Below are positions 25,484-33,743 of a stretch of 64,000 nt of DNA, piece after piece. This DNA is from Chlamydiales bacterium. GTDB lineage: Bacteria > Chlamydiota > Chlamydiia > Chlamydiales > SM23-39. The stretch spans positions 238,888 through 302,887 of the forward strand of contig JANQFC010000027.1 in NCBI GenBank assembly GCA_028278035.1, written 5' to 3'. The translations under genes were made by a program, and so were the position numbers. Position 1 is the stretch's first letter, and the number at the start of each line of letters is the position of its first letter. A model generated the notes under the pieces. That model saw only the letters and a program-made list of their open reading frames with translations, was not told the origin of the DNA and ran no database searches.

Positions 25484-27832
25484 ATGAGAAAAATATGTTT
25501 TTTTTTAATATCTTTATTCACTGTAAATCTTCTACTTGCAGATATTTCTTATGAAAATAAAACTGTGGCTGACATAAAAATTACAATTGAAAATCCAGAA
25601 CCCGGTTCTTCTTTTGATGCTAAAAGTATTTTATCTCGTTTAAAAACCCAAAAAGGAAATATTTTTTCTCAGGTTGATTTTGATAGGGATTTAAAAAATT
25701 TATCAGAAGATTTCAGTAAAATTCAACCATCTGTAGATCTTGAAAATGATCAGATATATATCTGCATAAAACTTTGGCTAAAACCTATTTTAAGACAAAT
25801 CGAATGGCATGGGAACGAAAAATTTTCCAATAAAAAATTATCTAAAGAACTAGATGTTAAATTAAATGAACCTTTTAATCAGCAAACCTTTAATAAGGGA
25901 ATAAATAAAGTAAAAGAATTCTATATTAAAAAAGGCTATTTCGAATCTCAAGTATCCTATAAGATATCAAATATCACACCCAATGAAATCAACGTTGATA
26001 TCTTTGTAAAAGAAGGAAAGTCCGGTAAAATTAAAAAAATTGTTTTTAAGGGATTTACCAAAAAAGAAAAAGCAGAGCTCTTGAGTGATATCTATACTAA
26101 AAAATACAACCTACTGACTAGCTGGCTGTCAGGTACCGGAACATACAGGGAAGAAGTTTTAGAGCAAGACAAGGTAGGTATAATTAATTTTCTGCAAAAC
26201 AAAGGTTATGCAGATGCCAAAGTTGATATTAATGTTATAGAAGACAAAGATTCCGATAAAATCATAATTGAAATTACAGCTCACAGAGGCACCTTGTACA
26301 GATTTGGTAAGATCACATATGAAGGTAATGAAATATTATCAGATGAAGAAGTTTTGAGAAACTTTATTATTTATCCGGATGATCCTTTTTCCCCTGAAAA
26401 AATCAGACAGACTGCCCAATATATAAAAGACGCATACGGAGCAAAAGGATATGCGGAAACCCAGGTATATTATGAAACCACTCTAATGGAAAATGAGCCT
26501 ATATATAATGTGAAATTTTACATCGAAGAAGGTGAAGTTTATAAAATTGGATTGATAAAAGTGTTCGGCAATAAATCTACTACTACAAATGTTATATTAA
26601 GAGAATCTACTCTAGTTCCCGGCGAACAATTTGACTGCAGAAAATTAAAGTCTACTCAAGCAAGACTTGAAAGGCTCGGTTATTTCAAAAGCGTAAATGT
26701 CTACGCCGTACCTTCTACCGATTCATCTTTAGGGCCCAATTATAAGGATATACACATTGAAGTAGAAGAGACTTCCACCGGCAATGTAAGTTTAGCCTTC
26801 GGTTTAAGTTCATCTGACAGTATTAACGGTACTTTGGATTTAACAGAAAACAATTTTGATCACAGAGGTATATTCAATGTCTGGTCAGAAGGACCTTCCG
26901 CTTTTAAAGGTGCAGGAGAATATGCGCAGTTAAAAGGAACTGTTGGTAAAAAACAAAAGAACTATGGGATAACCTGGATGACTCCATATTTTAAAGATTC
27001 TTTATGGAGAATCGGATTTGATGTTAACGGAACACGAAGCAGACTTCAATCAAGAGATTATAAAGTACATACTTATGGTGGATCTATTTATGCATCATAC
27101 CCAATTACAAATTTCTTAAGTTATGGAATAAAATATAGAATCAGACATACCAACAATATTATTAGAAAAAATAAAACAGGTAAAGATAAAAAAATAGCTA
27201 TCGAATCCGCAGAAGCAAACAATGAAGGACTAATATCTGCAATTGGAAATTTCCTGACTTATGATTCAACAGACAATTCCTATAAGCCCCACAGAGGTTA
27301 TCGATCTGCTTTAGAAGCAGAATATGTAGGAGTAGGTGGAAATTATGATTTTTTTAAATTCGCCTATTCCAATGCTTATTACTACCCAGCCTGGTCTAGA
27401 GGCACTATTAAATATCGGGCTGATTTTAAATTTATTGCAACAGTTCATACTTTAGCAGACCAAGAAGTGCCACTCAGTGAAAGATTTTTCTTAGGCGGTG
27501 TCCAGGATGTTCGCGGATATAAACCTTATATCATCGGACCTAGAATGCCGGAAAAAGACGATCCTAAAGGTGGTGTATCTTCAATGCTTTTATCAATTGA
27601 ATATTTACAAGAGATAATAAAGCCATTAGTTGATATATTCTTCTTTGTAGATGCTGGTTCTGTACAATTTAAAGAATTTACTATAGATAAAGTAAGAGCC
27701 AGCGCAGGAGTAGGATTACGTTTAGAAGTTATGCGCCGAGTTCCGATTATAGTTGGATGGGGTTACCCACTAAATGCAAAAAATCATGCTGATCAAGACC
27801 GCGTATTCTTCTCAATGGGAGGACAATTTTAA
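25484..27832 (+). CDS. bamA: Outer-membrane protein assembly factor BamA
   Basis: BamA is the central Omp85 barrel that folds outer-membrane proteins. The 782-residue precursor has a signal peptide (to about residue 19, LLLAD). Five POTRA domains span about 22-420, visible as repeats of the pattern F-GN-K/ S-E-L then G-Y/F (e.g. IEWHGNEKFS, IVFKGFTKKEK, ITYEGNEILS, IKVFGNKSTT). The C-terminal barrel includes VPLSERFFLGGVQDVRGYKP, the L6 VRGY element, and ends in GGQF. Its likely clients here are the barrel at 15409 and TpsB at 60212. skp follows after 16 bases. Confidence 0.96.
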   Translation: MRKICFFLISLFTVNLLLADISYENKTVADIKITIENPEPGSSFDAKSILSRLKTQKGNIFSQVDFDRDLKNLSEDFSKIQPSVDLENDQIYICIKLWLKPILRQIEWHGNEKFSNKKLSKELDVKLNEPFNQQTFNKGINKVKEFYIKKGYFESQVSYKISNITPNEINVDIFVKEGKSGKIKKIVFKGFTKKEKAELLSDIYTKKYNLLTSWLSGTGTYREEVLEQDKVGIINFLQNKGYADAKVDINVIEDKDSDKIIIEITAHRGTLYRFGKITYEGNEILSDEEVLRNFIIYPDDPFSPEKIRQTAQYIKDAYGAKGYAETQVYYETTLMENEPIYNVKFYIEEGEVYKIGLIKVFGNKSTTTNVILRESTLVPGEQFDCRKLKSTQARLERLGYFKSVNVYAVPSTDSSLGPNYKDIHIEVEETSTGNVSLAFGLSSSDSINGTLDLTENNFDHRGIFNVWSEGPSAFKGAGEYAQLKGTVGKKQKNYGITWMTPYFKDSLWRIGFDVNGTRSRLQSRDYKVHTYGGSIYASYPITNFLSYGIKYRIRHTNNIIRKNKTGKDKKIAIESAEANNEGLISAIGNFLTYDSTDNSYKPHRGYRSALEAEYVGVGGNYDFFKFAYSNAYYYPAWSRGTIKYRADFKFIATVHTLADQEVPLSERFFLGGVQDVRGYKPYIIGPRMPEKDDPKGGVSSMLLSIEYLQEIIKPLVDIFFFVDAGSVQFKEFTIDKVRASAGVGLRLEVMRRVPIIVGWGYPLNAKNHADQDRVFFSMGGQF

Positions 27833-27848
27833 TTAAAAAGGAGCTATC

Positions 27849-28469
27849 ATGAAAATAAATAAATATTTTTTTATAATCACAACAGCTTTGTTATTTAGTT
27901 TTAAATCGCTATATGCAGTAGATGCACCTGTTATTGGTGTTGTGAATTTTACAACATGTTTAACAGAATCAAAATATGCTAAAAATGAACAGGAGCAGTT
28001 TGAGAACATCAAAAAACAATGGTCGTCATTGATTGAAGATACAGAAAAAGAACTTCAAGATGTTACTTCAAAACTAGAAGACCAAGATTATTTAGATGGT
28101 CTTTCTCCTGAAGCATTAGATGAGTTAAAACAAAAACAAACTGCTTTAAATGAAAATGTGATGAAGTATCAAAACCAACTTTATCAAATATTAAATCAAG
28201 CTAATTATTTCTTTATTCAAAAAATGTCTACAACAATCTCCAAAGCTTCTGAAAAAATAGCCAGAGATAAAAAACTAGACTTAGTTTTAAATAAAGAGGC
28301 TTGTTTTTATAACGATCCAAAAATGGATGTTACAACTCTAGTTTTAAAAGAACTAGATACCAATTTTGAAAAAGAAGCTGCTAAAAAAGATGGTGAAAAA
28401 TCAGACAAAAAAACAGCTGACAATCTTTTAAATGCTAAAGATCTAGAAAAGACAGAAACTGTAAAGTAA
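27849..28469 (+). CDS. Skp/OmpH-like periplasmic chaperone
   Basis: The 206-residue product has a signal peptide (cleavage near YAVDA) and then the OmpH pattern: a beta strand [10 protein letters not shown], a long paired helical arm (about 45-140, Glu/Lys/Gln-rich with coiled-coil spacing) and a closing strand [12 protein letters not shown]. Skp trimers hold unfolded outer-membrane proteins on their way to BamA. A Lys/Asp-rich tail of about 35 residues beyond the usual end makes it longer than E. coli Skp. It lies between bamA and lpxD, the standard bacterial order, with one base before lpxD. Confidence 0.88.
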   Translation: MKINKYFFIITTALLFSFKSLYAVDAPVIGVVNFTTCLTESKYAKNEQEQFENIKKQWSSLIEDTEKELQDVTSKLEDQDYLDGLSPEALDELKQKQTALNENVMKYQNQLYQILNQANYFFIQKMSTTISKASEKIARDKKLDLVLNKEACFYNDPKMDVTTLVLKELDTNFEKEAAKKDGEKSDKKTADNLLNAKDLEKTETVK

Positions 28470-28470
28470 T

Positions 28471-29502
28471 ATGACATCATTTACATTAGAAGAATTAGCA
28501 TCAGTTACCAATTCAAAACTTCAAGGAAATAAAAAATTCTTGATAAGTGGTATAAATACATTGGAAGATGCTTCGAATATTGAAGCATCTTTTTTAGCAA
28601 ACCCCCGCTACATAGAAGAAATGAAAAGCTCTCATGCGGGGGTTATATGTGTAGATGAAAAAACAAAATTAAATGAAAATCAAAATTATTTGATTTCAAA
28701 CGATCCATCTAGAACATTCCAGCAAATAGCTGAAATGTTTTTAAAATCACAAAATCAATATACCGGTTTTAATGATATACATTCCTCAGCTGTTATTCAT
28801 GAGACAGCAAAGATCGGTAAAAATGTTCAAATAGGACCAAATTCTTCTATAGATAAAAACGTTGTTATAAAAGATAGTACATATATAGCTGCAAATGTTT
28901 CTATTGGCCCAAATGTGCAAATCGGTGAAGCTTGTACTATTCATCCGCATGTAACAATCAGAGAAGGCTCAATCTTACATAACAGAGTCCAGCTGCAGCC
29001 GGGAGTGGTAATTGGCTCCTGCGGTTTTGGCTATACTCATACCAAAGAAGGTAAATATATCAAAATACTTCAGTTAGGTATAGTTGTTTTGGAAGATGAT
29101 GTGGACATTGGAGCCAATACTACAATTGACAGGGCCAGATTCAAATCTACTATAATTAAAAAAGGCACTAAAGTAGATAATCTCGTTCAAATTGCCCATA
29201 ACGTAGAAATCGGAGAAGATACGGCAATAGCAGCCCAAACGGGAATTGCCGGGTCCTCAAAAATCGGTAGTAAAGTTATTATGGGTGGACAAGTAGGAGT
29301 CACAGGCCATATTGAAATTTCCGATTATGTTATGCTGGCAACTAGAACAGGCGTCAGTAAAAATTTAAAATCAGGTAAATATAGAGGCTCACCCGCTATA
29401 CCTTTAGCTGAATATAACAGACAATACATCACATATAAAAATTTAGATAAAATAATCAAGAAGCTGGAATCTTCTATTTCTAAGCTAAAAGATAAAGCTT
29501 AA
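28471..29502 (+). CDS. lpxD: UDP-3-O-acylglucosamine N-acyltransferase
   Basis: LpxD adds a hydroxyacyl chain from ACP to the 2-amino group of UDP-3-acyl-glucosamine, the third step of lipid A synthesis. The 343 residues have the N-terminal uridine-binding domain (about 1-100) and a left-handed beta helix of hexapeptide repeats (about 105-310). The catalytic His lies in [12 protein letters not shown], and [14 protein letters not shown] and [11 protein letters not shown] are typical. A C-terminal helix pair closes the trimer. It indicates that this organism makes, or at least keeps genes for, lipid A. Confidence 0.96.
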   Translation: MTSFTLEELASVTNSKLQGNKKFLISGINTLEDASNIEASFLANPRYIEEMKSSHAGVICVDEKTKLNENQNYLISNDPSRTFQQIAEMFLKSQNQYTGFNDIHSSAVIHETAKIGKNVQIGPNSSIDKNVVIKDSTYIAANVSIGPNVQIGEACTIHPHVTIREGSILHNRVQLQPGVVIGSCGFGYTHTKEGKYIKILQLGIVVLEDDVDIGANTTIDRARFKSTIIKKGTKVDNLVQIAHNVEIGEDTAIAAQTGIAGSSKIGSKVIMGGQVGVTGHIEISDYVMLATRTGVSKNLKSGKYRGSPAIPLAEYNRQYITYKNLDKIIKKLESSISKLKDKA

Positions 29503-29567
29503 TTAAAAAACTTCTTGCTTTTCCAATTTTTAACTGTTAAGTAGGAAATAGAGGGATAGTTGCACTT

Positions 29568-30488
29568 ATGATTGATATTTACTTTAAAACAATTAGGGAT
29601 GAAGCTTTTAAACAAATACAGGATTTCAGAATAGGCAGCTGGATACATGTATCAGATGCTACAATGGACGATCTCACTAAAATCTCCAACATATGCAACG
29701 TTGAGATAAATGACATTTTAGACAGTATAGATAAATATGAGATTCCAAGAATTGAACATTTAAACGGCAACGTTATAATTTATTCCCGTCATTCCTCAGA
29801 ACAGGAAGCCGGTCTTCATACTTCTACACTAACAATTATTTTAACAAATAACTTTATCATTACTATTGCCCCTTTTAAAAGTCATATTGTAGATGCCTTG
29901 ATAAACAGCAGGACAAAACATACCACAACACAAAAATCTAAACTTCTTTTATATTTACTTCTCAAAACCACTCAAGATTTCACGACTAAGATCAAAGGCG
30001 TAAGAAATGCTGTTATTGAACAAGAAAACAAGATGAAAAATGTTACCAGCAAAGCAATTGCAATACTTACAAAAAATGAAGAAGTCTTAAATCAATATTT
30101 ATCATCTTTAGTTCCTTTAAGAAATTTACTGCAAGCGATCACAACAGGAAGATATGTAAGTTTATATGAAGAAGACTACGATTTACTAGATGATCTGACA
30201 ACAGCTATTAAACAATCAGAAGACATATGTTCTGTCAGCATAAAAAGCATCAGGTCCTTGAGAGATTCTTATCAGATTTTATTTACAAATGATGTCAATA
30301 AAACAATGAAGTTATTAACTGCCATTACGATCATCTTTACAATTCCAACGATCATAGCATCTATTTACGGGATGAACGTACAATTACCGCTCGAAAAGAA
30401 TCCTTACGCTTTTTTAATCATTATAAATATCACTATTTTGATATCCCTTGTTTGCGTATATGTTTTTGCACGTAAAAGATGGCTCTGA
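29568..30488 (+). CDS. CorA-family divalent cation transporter
   Basis: The 306-residue protein has a cytoplasmic N-terminal domain, a long helical stalk and two C-terminal membrane helices. The first helix ends in the selectivity motif YGMNVQLP, the GMN signature of CorA, followed by a short loop and the second helix ending in a basic tail (ARKRWL). CorA proteins form pentameric Mg2+ (sometimes Co2+/Ni2+) channels. A GAGGGA-like ribosome-binding site precedes the start. Its 3' end overlaps antisense with a possible small lipoprotein frame. Confidence 0.92.
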   Translation: MIDIYFKTIRDEAFKQIQDFRIGSWIHVSDATMDDLTKISNICNVEINDILDSIDKYEIPRIEHLNGNVIIYSRHSSEQEAGLHTSTLTIILTNNFIITIAPFKSHIVDALINSRTKHTTTQKSKLLLYLLLKTTQDFTTKIKGVRNAVIEQENKMKNVTSKAIAILTKNEEVLNQYLSSLVPLRNLLQAITTGRYVSLYEEDYDLLDDLTTAIKQSEDICSVSIKSIRSLRDSYQILFTNDVNKTMKLLTAITIIFTIPTIIASIYGMNVQLPLEKNPYAFLIIINITILISLVCVYVFARKRWL

Positions 30489-30572
30489 TTTATTTTTGCA
30501 TGAATCTACTGCAGTCTTTTGATAGCAGCTGGTCAAAATAAATAATAAGATCAAAAAAATAATATTTTTCAT
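30414..30572 (-). CDS. Possible small lipoprotein (52 residues)
   Basis: A frame from ATG at 30572 to TAA at 30414 starts MKNIIFLILLFILTSC, a textbook lipoprotein signal with lipobox LTSC (Cys16). The rest is short, with two further Cys and many Lys, Asn and Tyr. The first 28 codons lie outside the corA-like gene, but the last 25 are antisense to its 3' end, so the tail sequence is constrained by corA. No strong ribosome-binding site is seen. A chance frame or a decayed remnant is possible; the signal peptide is the only support. Confidence 0.4.
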   Translation of the reverse strand: MKNIIFLILLFILTSCYQKTAVDSCKNKSEPSFTCKNIYANKGYQNSDIYND

Positions 30573-30652
30573 TGTTTTTCTATTTTTTAATACTTAATAT
30601 TGAATTTAATTAAAAATACATTTTTTATGTCTATTAAAAAAGAGAAAAGCAT

Positions 30653-31360
30653 ATGGCATTGAGACCAATTTATTATGATACCGAAACAACCGGGGTAAAC
30701 AGTAAAAAAGATAAGATCATTGAGATAGCAGCTTTTGACCCTGTCTTAAATAGAACATTTTCCCAGTTAATAAACCCAGAAAGACCGATCCCTGAAGAAT
30801 CTACTCAAATATGCAATATAACCGATGAAATGGTCAAAGACTGCCCTACTTTTGAACAAGTCGGACAAAAGTTCGTTGACTTTTGTAAAGGAGAAACTGT
30901 ATTGATCGCTCATAATAACGACGGTTTTGATAAATTTTTTCTCATAGAGGAATTTAAAAGAGCAAACCTTATCCTTCCCAACTGGCCGTATATTGATTCT
31001 TTAAAGTGGGCAAGAAAATATAGGCCTGATCTTCCAAGACATGCCTTGCAGTATTTAAGGGAAATATATGAAATAGAAGCAAATCAAGCCCATAGAGCTT
31101 TAGATGATGTTATGGTTCTATATAAGATATTTTCTAAAATGACAGACGACCTTTCTATGGAAAACATTATTAAATTAATATATAAATCAACAACAGAAAT
31201 TGATCGTATGCCCTTTGGTAAATATATCGGCACTCCTTTGAAAAAAGTTCCTAAATGGTACATTGAATGGCTTGATAAAAATAACGTATTAGACAAAGAA
31301 GAGCATAAAAATTTAAAATTAGGTTTTGAAAAATTAAACTTATTAGCGAGTAAAAAATGA
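30653..31360 (+). CDS. DnaQ-like 3'-5' exonuclease with C-terminal DUF3820 domain
   Basis: The first 175 residues are a DEDDh exonuclease: Exo I YYDTETTG (D9, E11), Exo II in LIAHNNDGFDKFF, and Exo III HRALDDVMVLY. This is the fold of the proofreading subunit of DNA polymerase III and of RNase T. The remaining residues (MPFGKYIGTPLKKVPKWYIEWL) match a DUF3820-type module that often follows such exonucleases. It may act as the proofreading subunit or in repair; polymerase genes are not nearby. It overlaps the SDR gene by 4 bases. Confidence 0.88.
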   Translation: MALRPIYYDTETTGVNSKKDKIIEIAAFDPVLNRTFSQLINPERPIPEESTQICNITDEMVKDCPTFEQVGQKFVDFCKGETVLIAHNNDGFDKFFLIEEFKRANLILPNWPYIDSLKWARKYRPDLPRHALQYLREIYEIEANQAHRALDDVMVLYKIFSKMTDDLSMENIIKLIYKSTTEIDRMPFGKYIGTPLKKVPKWYIEWLDKNNVLDKEEHKNLKLGFEKLNLLASKK

Positions 31361-32181
31361 ATATAGCAATTATAGGCTGCGGTTATATTGGCTTTGAACT
31401 GGCAAAAGATTTAGTTAATAAAAAATATTTTGTAACAGCTACAACCAAACATTCTAAAACATTGGACGCGGTAAAACCAATTGTCCAAAAAAGTATAATA
31501 CTGGAAGGCAGCGACATTAATGAGATATTGCTAATCCTAAAAGAAAACGATATTATTATTTTAACTGTTGGGATAGACAAATTAAAAGATTTTGAAAACA
31601 CCTACTTAAAAACTGCTCAAAATATAAAAAAAGCAGCATTAGAATTAGATACCCCAAAAATGATAATATACACTTCTAAAAGCGTAATATACGGCGATCA
31701 TCAGGGTCGTTGGGTGGATGAAGATGCAAGCATTAATGCAAAAGACGATGAAAGTAAGATATTAGTAGATACAGAAAATACCCTTCTATCCCTAAAGGAA
31801 CTTAACTGGAAAGTATGTATCTTAAGGCTTGCCCATATTTACGGCCCCAATAGAGATCTTACTAATATTATGAAAAATCTGCATGACCACTATCTTCCCG
31901 GCAATGGCAGTTTTTATACTAATATGGTTCATCAAAAAGATGTAGTGGGCGCCATAAATTATGTAATAGAACATCAACTCCAAGGTATTTTCAATGTAGT
32001 TGATGACGATCATCCTACAAGACAGGAGCTCAGTGATTTTTTGTGTCAAAAATTAAATATAAATAAAGTTGAGTGGGACCCTAAAAAAGCTGATTTTCCA
32101 GATGCTAATAAAAGAGTTTCAAACTACAGGATCAAAGAAGCGGGTTTTTCACTATCAATCCCTTATAAAATGATTAAATAA
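31357..32181 (+). CDS. NAD(P)-dependent epimerase/dehydratase-like SDR
   Basis: The 274-residue protein has a Rossmann N-terminus (IAIIGCGYIGFELAKDL), an active-site region with IIYTSKSVIYGDHQG in place of the usual STSSVYG, and a later YGP element (HIYGPNRDL). The classical catalytic Tyr of YxxxK is not obvious, as in the YeeZ/YbjT-like extended or atypical SDRs. It probably binds NAD(P) and a sugar-nucleotide or similar ligand; the substrate is unknown. It is translationally coupled (ATGA) to the exonuclease gene, an odd pairing that gives no clear hint. Confidence 0.75.
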   Translation: MNIAIIGCGYIGFELAKDLVNKKYFVTATTKHSKTLDAVKPIVQKSIILEGSDINEILLILKENDIIILTVGIDKLKDFENTYLKTAQNIKKAALELDTPKMIIYTSKSVIYGDHQGRWVDEDASINAKDDESKILVDTENTLLSLKELNWKVCILRLAHIYGPNRDLTNIMKNLHDHYLPGNGSFYTNMVHQKDVVGAINYVIEHQLQGIFNVVDDDHPTRQELSDFLCQKLNINKVEWDPKKADFPDANKRVSNYRIKEAGFSLSIPYKMIK

Positions 32182-32283
32182 TTTTTTTTATATAAAAAAT
32201 ATTTAATAAAACATTCGTTTAATGCATTCTACTTTTATGTTATATTATTTCATAAAATTATTATAATTAATAAAGGACATAAC

Positions 32284-33159
32284 ATGACGGCAATTACATA
32301 TAATTATGAAAGTATTAGAGAAAGATTATCTAATAGTTTCACAGAAATAGATCTTTTAAAACAAAATATTAGCCAGCAAATACCTACCAGCTATTTATTG
32401 GCTCAAACTCTACATAATATAAAATATAACGGAGAAATGATCGATAAAATATCTGCTATACTCAAAGAGCTTTCCCGTGAATATTCCCATTTGCCTGAAG
32501 AGCCTAGCGAAGCCACAGTCATACTACTAGGAAAAATACAATCCAACTGGTCAAAATTTCTAGAAATGAGCAAAACTTATGATAGTTTAACCCATGATGC
32601 TTTAAAACCTATTTTTCACATATATAATGCAATTGATCACTTATACACTAAATATGATCTATCCCAAGAAGAAGTAGAAGATATGTTAATTCTAAACATC
32701 TCTAACGGTAATGTTTCTTATACTAACCGTCTTTTGACAACCTATTCAGATAGAATCTCACAAGACATAAAAACCTTAGCTTTTACAATTATTTTTACTA
32801 TAAGAAGCACAATTCATAATAGAAGCATACAGACTACACAAACTTTATTGACTGAACTTTTATTAGGTAAGTTTTTTGACGATATAGACCAAGAAGAAAA
32901 AATACATGCTTTTGAACATGCAGTAGAAACAGATAATCTTAGATTGCTGAATGTGTTATTAGATAAATGCTACTTTTCTTTATCAAATCAGGATAAAAAC
33001 AAAATTACAATTAAAAAAATAATAGAACTATACAAATTAGCAATATCTGAACAAAGTTTTACGATAATTCAATATTTTAATAGCGAATTCTTTCCTTTAT
33101 TAAAACAGACAAAATATCAGGAAGAAATTAAAAATCTACAAAAAGAACTATTGTATTAG
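32284..33159 (+). CDS. Unknown helical protein, shortened by a stop codon
   Basis: The 291-residue product has no signal peptide or membrane helix and no family that I recognise. It is helical, with repeat-like stretches near 150-290 (for example DNLRLLNVLLDKCYFSL and SFTIIQYFNSEFFPL) that recall degenerate ankyrin-type units. AAAGGA precedes the start. The frame ends in TAG at 33157 but continues to look coding for another 89 codons with only one more stop, so the present protein seems to be a truncated version of a longer one. Confidence 0.65.
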   Translation: MTAITYNYESIRERLSNSFTEIDLLKQNISQQIPTSYLLAQTLHNIKYNGEMIDKISAILKELSREYSHLPEEPSEATVILLGKIQSNWSKFLEMSKTYDSLTHDALKPIFHIYNAIDHLYTKYDLSQEEVEDMLILNISNGNVSYTNRLLTTYSDRISQDIKTLAFTIIFTIRSTIHNRSIQTTQTLLTELLLGKFFDDIDQEEKIHAFEHAVETDNLRLLNVLLDKCYFSLSNQDKNKITIKKIIELYKLAISEQSFTIIQYFNSEFFPLLKQTKYQEEIKNLQKELLY

Positions 33160-33426
33160 GCAATAGACCAAAGATTTTATGTTGCTGTCGAAGCTCTTAT
33201 CTATTCAATGCAATATAGCGAAAAATATTTAGTTAAACCTTTTCTTTCCAGCTTTAACAAAAATAACATTCGCATTGTCTGAAATACGTTTGCTCAAATT
33301 AAATGCCACGAACATAAAATCGATTTATTAAAATATAGTGTTTCTAAACAAAATTTAAATTTATTTTCCTTCAACTTCGCGCTGAAAGTACAAAAAATAA
33401 AAGGGCTTAATATGCGTTTACAATGA
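33160..33426 (+). pseudogene. In-frame remnant downstream of the unknown gene
   Basis: Reading on in the frame of the preceding gene past TAG gives a sensible peptide (AIDQRFYVAVEALIYSMQYS...), broken by TGA at 33280-33282, then another coding-like stretch (DLLKYSVSKQNLNLFSFNFAL) to TGA at 33424-33426. The style matches the repeat-like end of the gene upstream (alternating helices, QNLNLFSF next to QSFTIIQYF). I infer that a longer gene has gained at least two nonsense mutations. This fills the 305-base stretch without an intact gene. Confidence 0.7.
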
Positions 33427-33464
33427 GCTGTGCTCGGATTTGTTTTTACCAGCCAACCTCTAAG

Positions 33465-33743
33465 TTAAAGCTCGACTAGCGCCTCTTGCAAAGCTACTGC
33501 ATCATCAACGATCAGTAGATATCGTTTATTTTCCGGTTTTGATAAATAAGTATCCATATCCTGTATAAGTTTTTCTACCTGAATTTTGACTTTTCCGGAT
33601 ATGATTTTAGAAAGATGCACAGCCTGAACTTGATAAGATCTTATTTTAGGCTTAATGTAATCATTTTTTGTTCTATCAAATTCCTGCAGTAAATTCATAA
33701 TGTTCAACAAACAATCAGATAATTCTTTATATTCATCTATCAT
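33465..33743 (-). CDS. Small helical protein of unknown function (92 residues)
   Basis: The product is almost wholly helical and soluble, with no signal peptide. Heptad-like spacing (for example in KELSDCLLNIMNLLQEF) suggests a coiled coil or helical bundle. No family is recognised. The start overlaps the stop of the MsbA-like gene by 4 bases, so it is translationally coupled to that exporter and may be an accessory factor. The coupling is observed; the partnership is inferred. Confidence 0.6.
   Translation of the reverse strand: MIDEYKELSDCLLNIMNLLQEFDRTKNDYIKPKIRSYQVQAVHLSKIISGKVKIQVEKLIQDMDTYLSKPENKRYLLIVDDAVALQEALVEL

Noticed and set aside
33157..33282. TAG/TGA read as sense codons (alternative code)
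   Set aside because: Other genes here end in TAG or TGA at family-correct places (for example tpsB in TGA, rubredoxin in TAG), so gene decay is simpler.
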